This document shows, in pieces, positions 1 to 10,415 of a stretch of DNA of 64,000 bases (position 1 is its first letter; the number at the start of each line of letters is the position of its first letter). Below the pieces are notes generated by a model. It saw only the letters and a list, made by a program, of their open reading frames with translations, was not told the DNA's origin and ran no database searches. The DNA is from Umbilicaria muhlenbergii. Lineage: Eukaryota > Ascomycota > Lecanoromycetes > Umbilicariales > Umbilicariaceae. A program made the position numbers and the translations under genes. The stretch spans positions 9,699,183 through 9,763,182 of the forward strand of contig KK106981.1 in the NCBI GenBank assembly GCA_000611775.1, read 5' to 3'.

Positions 1-678
1 GCAGGGGTTCCTAGCAAGAGAAGCAGTCACGTCATGAGTGTACGTATGTTTTGGCTTAGCGAAAAGCTCCTTAACATGTATATTAACGGCTCGAAAGCCT
101 CAAGTTTCTGCTTTCTTCCTTACGTTCATTTATATCATTTGGGTGATATTTAGGCAGATACAATACATTTATTTGGTCTCTATATCGTCCCATTACAACA
201 AATGGCTTTTCAAAATTTACGGAAATCATACCCCTGAGGCCTGAGGGCAGTTCTTTGTTAGGTAGGGGGTCGCCCCCTGTTGCAACTGCCATTTATTGTG
301 ACCCTACGCCTATCGCATAGCTTCGATCAAGATAGTGACACGAGAGAGTATTTTCACATTGTTTCTGCGCACAGGTAGCTCAAGTGGACTTGTTATACCC
401 TCCGTTAGCCTACTCATCTTTAAAGGCAGCGCGCGTCTGCTGCAATTAATACGTTTCAGCCACCAACCCGTGTTGAATGGCCGACCATGAAACGTCGCAG
501 ACAGTTGCTCCATCTGCCCATGATCATGATATAATTGCTGAGGCTCTCCCAGAGAACCAGTCAAGTTAATCAACTGCCTTCTTGACAACATCAATACAAG
601 TATACTTTCACCTTCCCCTCTAGCTCTTATATCTTCTCTTTCTCCCACTTCAACTTATTTGCTATTCATTGCTTTAAC
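1..678. other. No gene recognised at window start
   Basis: Only short open frames without recognisable protein features lie here. The last part (about 600-780) is pyrimidine-rich, as is common for fungal promoters and leaders, and lies upstream of the FHA-kinase gene. Confidence 0.6.
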
Positions 679-738
679 ATGCCTCATTCTCACCCTCATC
701 CTCTTGCCTTGTTTTCCCTCATACCTACAAATCACTGA
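679..738 (+). promoter_or_regulatory. Possible upstream ORF of the FHA-kinase gene
   Basis: A 19-codon ORF (MPHSHPHPLALFSLIPTNH then TGA) lies ahead of the kinase frame. If the mRNA starts before 679, it would be a uORF that could lower translation. It could also be part of an unrecognised first exon, because the kinase frame itself lacks an ATG near its 5' end. The transcript start is not visible, so this is inference. Confidence 0.25.
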
Positions 739-784
739 GCCAAACATATTGTCGACCATACGTGCAACAGACACCTCGTCTCAG

Positions 785-2345
785 TGTTGAAGGATGATGT
801 ACTAGATCTCAACATCAGTTCTCACGTCCGCTTGAAGTCATGCAACAGCAATACTCTTGCAACACTCAGACGCAATGACACTGATATCGTATTGGAGGAA
901 TCTAGCATTGCAAGGTTGCAATGCTCTTTCGAGACCGATCCAGATACCAGCGTGGTCATGCTATACGACAGGTCACACGGCCAAACAACTCAAGTCTTCG
1001 GTGAAAATGCCACCCCATTCGAGCATGGACGCATCCGGAAAGTTCTCGTTCAGAACGGCCTTAACACTGGGATTGGAATGGGTGGGATAGGGTGTGACCT
1101 CGTTCAATTTCGACTGCAATGGCACCAAGGACCTACTGAAACGGTAGAGAAGGTCAAGAAGCAAGTAGGCATGCCGTGCAGCCAGGAGGAGAACCCCCAA
1201 CTCGCTCGAACGGTGGATGAAGTGCCAACCATCTCGCCATCTCAACGGCTGACTAGGATTCAAACGAGAGGAGCGCCGCCACTGAAGATTAGATACGTGA
1301 AAATAGGTCCTCCGCTCGGATGTGGGCAGTTCGGAGTCGTACACAAATCAATCAACGTGGACTCAGGGAAGTTCATGGCCGTCAAGAGAATTCAGCGACC
1401 TACGGAAATATCGAAACAAGAAGAGTGGTGCTCATCATCGTACTATGCTTTGAAGCGCGAAGTGGAAACTCTTTCTCGAATCAGTCACGTGAGTAAGCCG
1501 CTTCAACCTCTTATATACATGGGCTGATATAATGCCAGCCACACATTGTTGATTTTATCGGTTCACAGGGCTGGGATGGACCGGAGGTGGAGATCTTTAT
1601 GGGTCTAAAAGAAGGAACCTTGGAGTCTTTGGTTGAGAGTGGCGGCAATCCCCCCGTGTCTGTTCTCAACTCCGTCTTCCTGCAAATACTTCAGGCGCTC
1701 GACTGTCTTGCATGGAACGGCATCATTCATCGAGATGTAAAGCCAGCGAACATTCTCTACACATCGCAGGCGGACGGCCGATATCAGTTCCAGCTTGGAG
1801 ATTTCGGTCTCTGCAACCATACTATCAGCGCCGCCACTATTGTGGGTAGCCCCATTTACATGGCTCCTGAGGTGTTCCAAAAAGGGGTCCAGACATCCAA
1901 AGCAGACATTTGGTCCCTCTTTGTCACGATGATGTGGACAATGAATGTAGGAGGGTTTCGCCACCCTTGGATCCGATTCAACACCTACGAGGAAATCTGG
2001 GGTGCGGTTTCATTGGCCTCAAACATGGACCCCATTTCAAGCATCCAGGAAATGGCAATCTTCAGCCCGGAGAAGCGTGCTTCTGCGGCACAGATGCTTC
2101 TCGAATGCTTCAATGGACAAGGTCTCAGCACTCCACCGAATCAGGTCCCAGCTCTCCACAGCACTCCTTCTCCGGCAATCGCCGCTCCCGGTTCGGCCCC
2201 AGCTCCTCCCACCCCCGCAACTCGAATGGCACGAACAAATGCGACGGGGTTGCAGGAGAACGCGAATGTGTTTGCACTCGCCGATCAGTACCGTACCCAC
2301 GGAAGTTATAATCCTTTCCAAGCACAACCCTTTCGCCGACGATGA
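785..2345 (+). CDS. FHA-domain serine/threonine protein kinase (Rad53/Cds1-like layout), N-terminus unresolved
   Basis: This is a predicted kinase with an N-terminal FHA-like phosphopeptide-binding module (about 850-1130) followed by a kinase domain. Exon A ends at 1488. A 50-nt intron (1489-1538, gtgagt...ccag) joins it to exon B, giving the continuous reading ISH-PHIVDFIGSQGWDG. Visible kinase signatures are the glycine loop GCGQFGVVHKS, the ATP lysine in MAVKRI, the catalytic loop HRDVKPANILY, DFG, and the activation-segment end GSPIYMAPEV. All key catalytic residues are present, so it should be active. The C-terminal tail is proline-rich. The FHA-kinase order is that of checkpoint kinases, but filamentous fungi carry many related FHA-kinases of unknown role, so a DNA-damage function is not assured. 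The open frame starts near 784 without an ATG; the first in-frame ATG is at about 958, inside the FHA region, so an upstream exon or a different start is likely. It is convergent with the next gene. Confidence 0.8.
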
Positions 2346-2825
2346 GAGATCCGCCCCAAATCAGCTTAGGAGGTGACGCTGTACCGCAGGTTGGGTTCGG
2401 GTCATTTCATACATACTGTAATCCGACTCAATCTGGGTTAGGTTAGTGGATTCTTCCTGAAGTATGCAGTGTCTTTTCCACAGTATAGATGGTGCTGAAG
2501 GCGCTCTGGCAGTCCTCTCACCATCGACGCAGCATATTCATCAACAAGATGATTACAGGGGGATAAGAAGTCTAAGGATTTAATTATTTTAATTGATTAA
2601 AATTCTCCAAAAGCCCAGCAGGCGAGCAACACATATTCGCACAGCCGATACCAATTTATGAACAAGAAGAAAGCCTCCCGCCCCCCACATGCATTCATCC
2701 AACCACCACGCCTCCACCTTCCATCATGTCGAACCCACCATCCCCAACACCCCTCCCGCTCCTCAAAATACCTCCCCACCCCCCTCCCCATCCTCAACCA
2801 CCACCTCCCCCACCTCCTCAAAAAT
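2346..2825. other. Convergent intergenic region
   Basis: The 3' flanks of the FHA-kinase and ferritin-like genes meet here. The region is AT-rich around 2570-2600 and C-rich after 2680. No gene was seen. Confidence 0.6.
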
Positions 2826-3898
2826 TCAAGAAAACACCACCTCCACCGGCCCCGCCAACGTCCCAAACTGCGTCAACTGCGCCGTATCCAACCCCCCCGA
2901 AAAAGTCGTCAAAACCGCAAACGCCACCCCCCCCACCCCATCCGGCACCGTCGCCGTCCCCGCCGTCCGGCTCGTCATCGTCAACGGCGCAAACGCCGTC
3001 GGCAAAACCTGATTAACAAACGCAACATACAACGGCGCCCCCGACGCGACCGGCACGAAGAAAGTACTCGGATCGAACTCGAACGTCAGCACCAGGCCCG
3101 GCCCCGCCGTGAGCGCCGACGCGTTCGCCGGCGGCAGCGGCGTCGTGACGGTGAGTTTCGGCAACAGGATGATCGGCAGGGGCTGCGGGCACGACACGAC
3201 GAATTGGTTGGCGAGGTTGTAGGCGAAGACGGCGCTGAGGGCGGTGTCGAAGGGGGTGGGGAAGGGGGAGGCGTGCGCGCCGGAGCGGAGGTAGGAGTCG
3301 TGGCGGGCTTCGACGGTGAGGATGGAGGCGGCGGAGGTGAGGAGGGTGGGGTTGTCCATTAGGGGGGCGGCGCCGCCGATGTAGGCGCCGATGCCGACGC
3401 TGTGGGGGGAGAGGGGGTTAGTGTGGGGTGGGGTGGTGATGGGATTGGGGGAGGGAGGGGGGCGTACGTGGTTATCATGTTGGCTAGGGCGACGAACTGC
3501 TGGGGGGTGGTATAGGGGAAGTTGTAGGTGCAGTTGGGGACGGGCGTGACGCCGTTTGCTTGAAGGATGGACATGATGGTTAGTTGGTGGGTGGATTCGT
3601 GCTGTGAGTCGGTCATGATTAGCAAGCGTGGAAGACCCTCTGCGTGGAGAGTACATACGGATGCGATAACCCCGACATTGTCCCTGAAGCCGGGTGGGAA
3701 GCCAGCAGCGGTGTACTCTGCATCGGTGAAGTTGAGATAACCACCAGTGTACAGGTTCAACTCCAAGTGCTCGAGGAACAGTGCCAATTGCAAGACCGAA
3801 GTATCAGAGGCTGAGAGGGCCCTCTTCTGAAGCGGGGCAGGCGCAGCGGAGATGAGGGGAAGCAGACCCAAAGCCAGAGAAGCGGTTGAGAAACGCAT
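2826..3898 (-). CDS. Secreted ferritin-like domain protein (Rds1-type)
   Basis: Three exons (3659-3898, 3468-3601, 2826-3399) joined by introns of 57 nt (3602-3658) and 68 nt (3400-3467) encode 315 residues. The joins read cleanly: VGVIAS-HESTHQLTIM and NMITT-VGIGAYIGG. The N-terminus is a signal peptide (MRFSTASLALGLLPLISAAP) followed by a Lys-Arg pair at residues 25-26 that looks like a Kex2 site. The body (FLEHLELNLYTGG, HESTHQ, VEARHDSYLR) matches the ferritin-like fold of fungal Rds1/stress-response proteins. Several N-glycosylation sequons (NFT, NCT, NAS) fit a secreted protein. Family members are linked to sporulation or stress in yeasts; metal binding is not demonstrated for most of them. 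The C-terminal third is rich in Ala, Pro and Thr and is strongly GC-rich in DNA. Confidence 0.85.
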
Positions 3899-4984
3899 GC
3901 TGCTATGTTTATAGAACGAGCGAATTGCAGTCTTCGATCAGGGAGAATACTGAGCGATGCGCGATGGAAGAAAGGAAGAGAGATGGGGATGGAGGAGAGG
4001 AAGCTCTAAAGAAGCAACGGAATGAAAGGCGTGATGGTGGAGTAGAATTTCGGATCCGGGCATTCCGCCCACATTCCCACGCATCATTACGATGTGGTTG
4101 CTATCACGGGTACATTTGGCCCGCGCCACATCCCAGAGAACAAGCTTCTCTCCGCACTTGCCGTGGATCTTCCAACGGTGCAGTCACCACTGGCGGGTAT
4201 GCTACCTGCACATCCTTTTTGTGGTTGGCCATGCCGTCCAGTTGTTTTCCACTAAGTGTTGCGGTTGACATCACGACTGAAGTATGGTGTTGAAGCTAGA
4301 CGTCTCGATCGGGCCGCTAAAGCTGTCAGATCGCCGCTAAGGATCTTCAAGTTGCCCGACTAGGCACGCTAGGGCACAGCCACATCAGATCCGGCAAGAC
4401 TCAAGCTTCTTTGGATAAGAGTTCCACACCTCTAGTACACTTAAGCTCATGAGTGGGACGTTCGGCCGGCTTTGCCCGACCAATTGGAGAGCTTTTCTTG
4501 AGCATGAATTGCGGGGAAAGTGCACATCTCCTGCCTGCTGGGCCGCGGACGGGAGGGGTTCTTTGTACGGCCTCACAGCTCATGTAGCATCTTGACGTCG
4601 ATATTTTCGCTTTGCCGCTCTAATTATTGCTGAGTGATGTTGCTTGCGGCAGGAGTCTCTCCCATCACGATGATCAATTATGTAATTCGGTTACTCGATA
4701 ATATAATGGGCCAGCGATTTCTTGGAGATCATAAAAGCAAGCGGGTGGTTGGTCCGTGACTGCACGAGACCGAAAACGAAGCAGATTGCAGACTTGTAAC
4801 GATGGGAAAGGTAGTTGGCCGTGTGAATCTGATCGAGCGGCTAGTCGTTAATCTCCATAACCCAATATGCTGCTGTTCCAACCCTACCACCACTTCGAGT
4901 ATACTTCAGTCGTCATTATTGGGTATCGTATGGGTTTGGCGTGTACTCTGTTAGACATCGACGGCAGCGGCAATTGCTCCATGT
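3899..4984. other. Intergenic region with no recognised gene
   Basis: About 1.1 kb between the ferritin-like gene start and the 3' end of the kinase gene. It holds the promoter of the ferritin-like gene. Only short overlapping frames without protein character are present. Confidence 0.6.
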
Positions 4985-6007
4985 TCAGCGTCCAGCAAAC
5001 ACCCACTTCGGAAACATTTCCTCTCCCTCAGTCCTTTTCGCAATTGCCTTCTCCAACTCCTCCACCAATTCATATGCGAAAATCCGAGTCTCCTTATCCC
5101 ATCTCAAACACCACCTGACCAGCAAAGCAAGCTCGTCTGAATATTCCCCCACTCCGTAGTGCTCTATCCCCTTCCTTGCTTTTTTCGACATCAGCCACTT
5201 GTCCGCATCCTTGCAGCCTCGAGGAACATCCTCTGCAATGGGTCCATTTGGTTGCAGGTGGCAGAGTGACAATATTACAAGCCCCAGTGAATACACGTCG
5301 CCGCGCGCGCTGTGGGTCGGGAGTTCAGGGCCTTGCCAGCAAGCCGTGCCGCGCATTGATGTTTCGTCGTCCCAATCCCGGTCTCCATGCCGCATCGCAA
5401 CTCCAAAGTCGCCGAGGACCACCCGAGGGTACTCTTTGGGCCCCTGAGACGCAAGAAAGATGTTGCCATTTTTGATGTCTTGGTGCAGAATTAGAGGCCA
5501 GTCTGATTTGGGGTCTGGGGTCGGGTCATCGCCTGGAAGCATACCGAATTGGATGTATTGGAGGGCGTAGGCGAGTGAGAGGAACGTGTGCCATATGAAG
5601 AATTCGGGAATATGTGAGGGCCGTCGGTTGGGGTACTGCTTATTATGAGCGCGGTAGGTTTCAATAAGGTCTTGGAGATTCCCCCCGTCGCAGTATTCGG
5701 TATAGAGGCTGGCTTGCATAGGTTTAACATTCTCCAACACGAAGGCATCCACGTACTTTACGATGTTGGGGTGCTCCAGTCCATGGAGAAGCTCTATCTC
5801 GCGGACGAGATCCGGGCTCGCATGGATCCTCTTCTGTACAAGGAGGATTTTATCTTTCTCTCTCTCCACCAGGTACACTCCTTCATTGAGGGCTCCTCCA
5901 TGGAGGGTTTTGAGTCTGGTGTATCGACTTTCAAGGCACTCGTAAGCAATATCTGGTCGGGTTGTAGTTGGCCGCAGCCGCTTTGCTGGTAGAGTTGAGT
6001 TCCGCAT
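4985..6007 (-). CDS. Protein kinase, NEK-like
   Basis: A single-exon 340-residue kinase with little sequence outside the catalytic domain. Visible elements are a degenerate glycine loop (LHGGALNEGVYLV), the putative ATP lysine in VQKRI (residue 59), a helix-C glutamate (VREIELL, residue 70), the hinge TEYCDGGNLQDLI, a catalytic loop HQDIKNGNIFL (Asp177, Asn182), DFG (200-202) and a GPE in place of APE. HQD replaces the usual HRD, so it is a non-RD kinase; Asp and Asn are kept, so activity remains likely. The subdomain order and DGGNL hinge resemble fungal NIMA-related kinases, but the subfamily is only tentative. The ATG at 6007 is the first in this frame. No introns are needed. Confidence 0.8.
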   Translation of the reverse strand: MRNSTLPAKRLRPTTTRPDIAYECLESRYTRLKTLHGGALNEGVYLVEREKDKILLVQKRIHASPDLVREIELLHGLEHPNIVKYVDAFVLENVKPMQASLYTEYCDGGNLQDLIETYRAHNKQYPNRRPSHIPEFFIWHTFLSLAYALQYIQFGMLPGDDPTPDPKSDWPLILHQDIKNGNIFLASQGPKEYPRVVLGDFGVAMRHGDRDWDDETSMRGTACWQGPELPTHSARGDVYSLGLVILSLCHLQPNGPIAEDVPRGCKDADKWLMSKKARKGIEHYGVGEYSDELALLVRWCLRWDKETRIFAYELVEELEKAIAKRTEGEEMFPKWVFAGR

Positions 6008-7082
6008 CCTTAGCCATGCGGCTCCCAGGCTGCCACTCCATGGTGGTTTTGGAGCTTGAAGATGTGTCGCATCACGCGCGGTGAATAATGCTAACTTGAC
6101 TCACGGCTTTCCGTATGAAGAGGTAGTATGTGACTCTACAGTAGCACTTGCTTTCATTCACTCCACCAATGTTGTTTGACGTCAACCTAGCCAATGAAGC
6201 TAGACTAGGTGCCTCCGTACGGTATTGAAGAGCGTGTTTGGATTAGGTCTGCTGTTCACTCTTCAGGTTTCGGGGTTCTATTCGAACGCCGAGAATACCT
6301 TGAAGCAGGTACATGCCAAGAGTCGTGAGGTTGACAACCATTTACCAAGACGGATATCTGTCGAGCAGTTCGGACAGGGTTGGATGAGACGATGAAGATG
6401 AAGCTAGGAGGATTTGTAACACGATCGCAAGCATTGTTACCTTATTCTTTGGCTTACGGTACTGCGTCGTGAAAAGCACCAATTCTCCGCTCTGGTAACT
6501 GAATGTTGCCGTAGAAACGACACCCGCTGTCTTCCGCGACTAAGGGTACGCCCAACGCCTCGTACAAGTCTCAAAACTCAACCAGCAAGCACCTGTTGTT
6601 AGCCTCATCCGTTAACCTAAGCTCAAAAGCTGACTGTATCAACCATCTACTGCTCGGGAATGTAATGGAAAAACGAGCATTGAGCGTGGTTGTGCTGCGA
6701 TGAAGTAGTTTCGCCCTTTCGCCTGAGGCTTGTCCTCATTTGGGCCATGGTCTGGCGGGCGTAGGTAGTACAGCAAGGGTGCGAATGACGATGCCATTAA
6801 ATAATTTGCCATTTTACCAGGACCCATATCGAGGTATTTTAGACTACTTCTATGCCGCCCCATCCCTTGGGAGCGAAGCAACATTGCCATCACACACCCA
6901 AGACACCATCATGCAACCGTGCGCGACCCCCGGAGGCACGAGATTAACAATCAATGATGCTTGATAATCCGAACAATTGATAATCGAGAAGTGATTCGAT
7001 CACGTATACTACGATACAGTGCGGCCGTATCAGAATGCTCTTAAATGTAACCCACTCCCAACTATGATATCCAACGCACATC
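6008..7082. other. Intergenic region between divergent genes
   Basis: This separates the divergently transcribed NEK-like kinase (-) and reductase (+) genes, so both promoters lie here. No coding signal beyond short chance frames was seen. Confidence 0.6.
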
Positions 7083-8264
7083 ATGGCTAGCATAGAAGCG
7101 ACAAAGCATACGGCCATTGCGCCCAACTCCTTGGTACTGGTCACCGGAGCCAATGGTTTCATAGCCAGCCATGTCGCAAACGAGTTCCTCGCAGCAGGAT
7201 ACAAAGTACGAGGCACGGTCCGTGACACCACCAAAGCCCACTGGCTCAACGAGTTCTTCGAGAAGAGATATGGGAAAAGTTTCTTCGAAACCGTGGTTGT
7301 GGAGGACATGGCCCAGGCTGGTGCTTTTGATAAAGCTGTCAAAGGCAAGTCGGCCACCTAGGCCGCACTCGAGATAACAAATAGCTCGTCAATGCTAGGT
7401 CGGACCCCTAATCCTCTGCTTCGAATAGGCGTCTCTGGCGTCGCCCACGTTGCGTCCGTCCTGACGTTCTCACCGGATCCAAACGCTGTGATCCCGCAAA
7501 CCATAGCTGGCACAGTCAACGTGTTGAAGTCAGCCGCAAAGGAACCGTCTGTAAAGCGCGTTGTGTGCACTTCATCCTCTACCGCCGCGACGTTGCCCAT
7601 GCCAAACATGGAGTTTAGTATCGATGAAACGACTTGGAATGAATATGCTGTCAAGGCCGCCTGGGCGCCACCGCCTTATCAACCAGGGCACGAATGGGTC
7701 GTGTACGCGGCCAGCAAGACAGAGGCGGAGCGCGCCGCATGGGAGTTTGTGCGAGAGAACAAACCCAGCTTCGTGCTGAACACCGTTCTGCCGAATGCGA
7801 ATTTCGGAGAGATATTGGATTCGAAGAATCAAGGTGGTTCAACTGCAGGGATGGTAAGAGCGCTCTTCCACGGCAACGTGACTGCTGCAATCGAAGCACT
7901 TCCGCCTCGTAAGTGATGAGCCCCCCAATCGCTGGGTGATGAAGCATCTCACCCCACTCCTTTTCCAACAGAATGGTTTGTCGATGTGAAAGACAACGCG
8001 CGGTTACATGTCGCCAGCCTGGTCAACCCTTCGGTACAGAACGAGCGCATCTACGCATTCGCCGCGCCCTACAACTGGAACGACGTGCTGGCGGTGTTCC
8101 GACGTCTGTACCCGGAGCGGACATTCGTGGAGGATTTGCCCGACCTCGGAAGAGACTTATGCACAGTGCCGAACGCGAGAGGGGCAGAACTGCTGCGAGG
8201 ATTGGGGCAGCCGGGCTGGACGAGCCTGGAGACTTCCATGAAGGAAAACACGCAGGGGTTGTGA
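7083..8264 (+). CDS. NAD(P)-dependent reductase, extended SDR family (aldehyde/ketone reductase, Gre2/DFR-like)
   Basis: Three exons (7083-7344, 7429-7908, 7972-8264) encode 344 residues. The N-terminal Rossmann motif LVTGANGFIASHVANEFL is the TGxxGxxA/G cofactor loop of extended short-chain dehydrogenases. The YAASKTEAE segment carries the catalytic YxxxK, and the CTSSSTAAT segment supplies the active-site serine. The family reduces aldehydes, ketones or flavonoid-type carbonyls with NADPH in the cytosol; the substrate cannot be read from sequence. Intron 1 (7345-7428) begins with GC (AAAG/GCAAGT), a rare GC-AG donor, and the join gives AVKG-VSGVAHVAS, which fits the family. Intron 2 (7909-7971) is a normal gtaagt...cag. 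Without the GC intron the frame stops soon after 7358, so the splice is needed for a full protein. Confidence 0.88.
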
Positions 8265-9557
8265 AGAGGATGGAGTCAGGGGGAATTCGGTTGGGAGCCG
8301 GACGACGTGAGGTTTAGCGATAGCATGGCGAGCGGAGGGGGTCCGAACAGCGATGAGAGCAGATGACCATTCAGCCCATGATCTCGCGCCCAGTAAGAAT
8401 GAAAAGCACATGCGCGTCATTCTTCTGCCGGTCGGAAAAATGCGTGAGTGGTGAGAGAGGCGGGCACGAGGATGAATCAAGCTTAAAACGAGACGAACAA
8501 TATTGCAACGCCCGACAGTAGCCCCGACCCCACCTCATGCTGCCATCTTCATGCTGCCATCTGCTCGTCAGCTCATCATGGACGACCGCCTTTTGATCGT
8601 GTACCACCGATGCACGAAGCATACGCGGTAGGGCATCCGTCGCAAGCAACAGCCTGTTCGAGAGACGAAGCAGTCTTGGCCACCCTCCCGCAAGGCCATG
8701 CCGAGTGCCGGCGGCTGCCCACTCAGGGCCGTACACAGGCTGCTGCAGCGTTGCAGCCATGCCAGCCACTGAGCGGTCGTCCGCCCACCGAGCAAGACTG
8801 GAGCACAGCTGAAAGACAGCACGATCGCTTGCTCCAACCGTTTAACTTTTGCGACTACCTGTCTGACGAGTCTCGACTGCCTCGACTGCCGCGAGCCTGA
8901 GGATCGACGCCGGGATGCGCTTGGCGAGAAGGCCAGACACGGAAAAAGCTCGAAGCCTAACATTCCAACACCAGCTGAACCTCCTGCGTCGCAACTCAAC
9001 GGAGTCAATGCACCCATGCCCACCCCGTCCACCTTGACCCTGTGACCGACAAGCTTTCGACTGTCCCTCCTGCTTTGCACCTGTCGTCCGGTCTGCAAGC
9101 TCGCCGATGCGACGACGACCAGCAAACGAATCCCCCAGGCTCATGGCAACCAGCATGCTCGGTCTGCACGTCGCTTCCAAAGCTGAAGATGCACTATCCC
9201 ACAGTTGCCTTGAATATGGCCCTACATCCTTCTCTCCATAACCTAGCCGGCGTTGTTGGCGCCAGCTGAAAAGACTCAGGTACCGAGCGCCCTACGCCCC
9301 GACACCGTGTCTGGAGAGCTGGGGAAGCGTCTATGGCGGTCTAGATGGCAACATTGGCTGGCGCATGGCGGAGGCCTGACCTGGTACCGCACATGCTATT
9401 GTCTTGGTCCTCTACAGTGGAGATGTATTTTTATGCGCACCCGTTTTGGAGGCGCTGAACCACTGCAAACCCTGGCCTTGTTGCTTGTATACTGTGTTTT
9501 CGCCCTTGATGCATAGGGTTGACTGTCGACGGCCTCTTCGGTTTACCGTACCCTGAC
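8265..9557. other. Intergenic region with no recognised gene
   Basis: About 1.3 kb of GC-balanced DNA with several overlapping short frames on both strands, none with recognisable domains or plausible splicing into a family. Confidence 0.5.
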
Positions 9558-9690
9558 TACTTCCAGATATACTTATTATCGGACACAAGGCAAGTTCACA
9601 TTCAGTCCTGAATACCTCCAGACATACTTGCTATCAGGCACAGCTCCTGTGCACTTTCAGTCCTCAGTACCTAGCAGACTGACAAGCGCC
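9558..9690. repeat. 55-bp tandem repeat, about 2.3 copies
   Basis: Copy 1 starts at 9558 (tacttccagatatactt), copy 2 at 9613 (tacctccagacatacttg) and a partial copy 3 at 9668 (tacctagcagac). Copies share the order TAC-TTCCAG-A-TACTT-TATC-GGACACA-...-TTCAGTCCT and are diverged by perhaps a quarter. The repeat lies just upstream of the ATG at 9708. Confidence 0.75.
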
Positions 9691-9707
9691 CACATCTAGC
9701 AACCACC

Positions 9708-10415
9708 ATGCCCGCATTCACCCTACCTTACCATACCCCAGTCACTTCGGACGCGCCTTTAGCCTCGTACCACCAACGACCTCCTTCACCACCGCTCCCG
9801 CCTGGAGGCACGACATCCCGCATTCTCTTCCTCGCGCTCTGCATCGGCACCACCGTCGTACTCCTTCGAAGGTGGAGAAAGCGCCGGAATGAACCCAGTC
9901 ACGGACTTAGGCACCGGAAAGCCAAAGAAGACGCTCCCAAACCCTACTTCCACAGCCCGGCCCCGCCGCTGCAGCAACCGCTATCATATCTGAACTCATT
10001 TCCTCCGGCGCAACACGCACCATCAACCACCACCCCGACCACCCCCTCCGCACCCCCTCCCTCCATCCCGGAACCCCTCTTCCCACACCCGCACCCGCAC
10101 CCGCACCCGCACCCCTCCAACCCCACCGCCTTCCCCACCCCAACTCTCCGCCGCCGTTCCTACCCCCTCGCCTGTAACCCTTCCCGCGCGCAAGACTCCG
10201 CTCCATCCTCTACTCCAACCCCACCATCAGCAACAAGCCCATCCACTCCAACAACGACATCATCGCACATGGAGATGATCCCTGGCGGCATTCTACGACG
10301 CGACACCATGATCGCCGGGTACGCGCACGGGTGTAGGAGACATGTGCTCGTGCTGGGGGGCGGGTCGGGGGATGCGGCGAGGTTTGCTGCGGACGGGGGA
10401 GCGATTGGGGGCTGA
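9708..10415 (+). CDS. Hypothetical proline-rich protein with one possible membrane segment
   Basis: This 235-codon ORF begins in a good context (caccATGcc). It has one hydrophobic stretch near residues 36-55 (RILFLALCIGTTVVLLRRW) followed by basic residues, which would make a single-pass membrane protein with a proline/histidine/threonine-rich tail, including a run of PHPHPHPHP. I do not recognise a family. The tail composition follows a C-rich DNA tract, and the end of the ORF runs into the GGGAT microsatellite region, so part of the frame could be fortuitous. The membrane segment and start context are the only positive evidence. Confidence 0.3.
   Translation: MPAFTLPYHTPVTSDAPLASYHQRPPSPPLPPGGTTSRILFLALCIGTTVVLLRRWRKRRNEPSHGLRHRKAKEDAPKPYFHSPAPPLQQPLSYLNSFPPAQHAPSTTTPTTPSAPPPSIPEPLFPHPHPHPHPHPSNPTAFPTPTLRRRSYPLACNPSRAQDSAPSSTPTPPSATSPSTPTTTSSHMEMIPGGILRRDTMIAGYAHGCRRHVLVLGGGSGDAARFAADGGAIGG

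Noticed and set aside
2658-3362. 234-codon plus-strand frame rich in Arg, His and Pro
   Set aside because: It is antisense to the C-terminal exon of the ferritin-like gene, and its composition simply mirrors that GC-rich exon.
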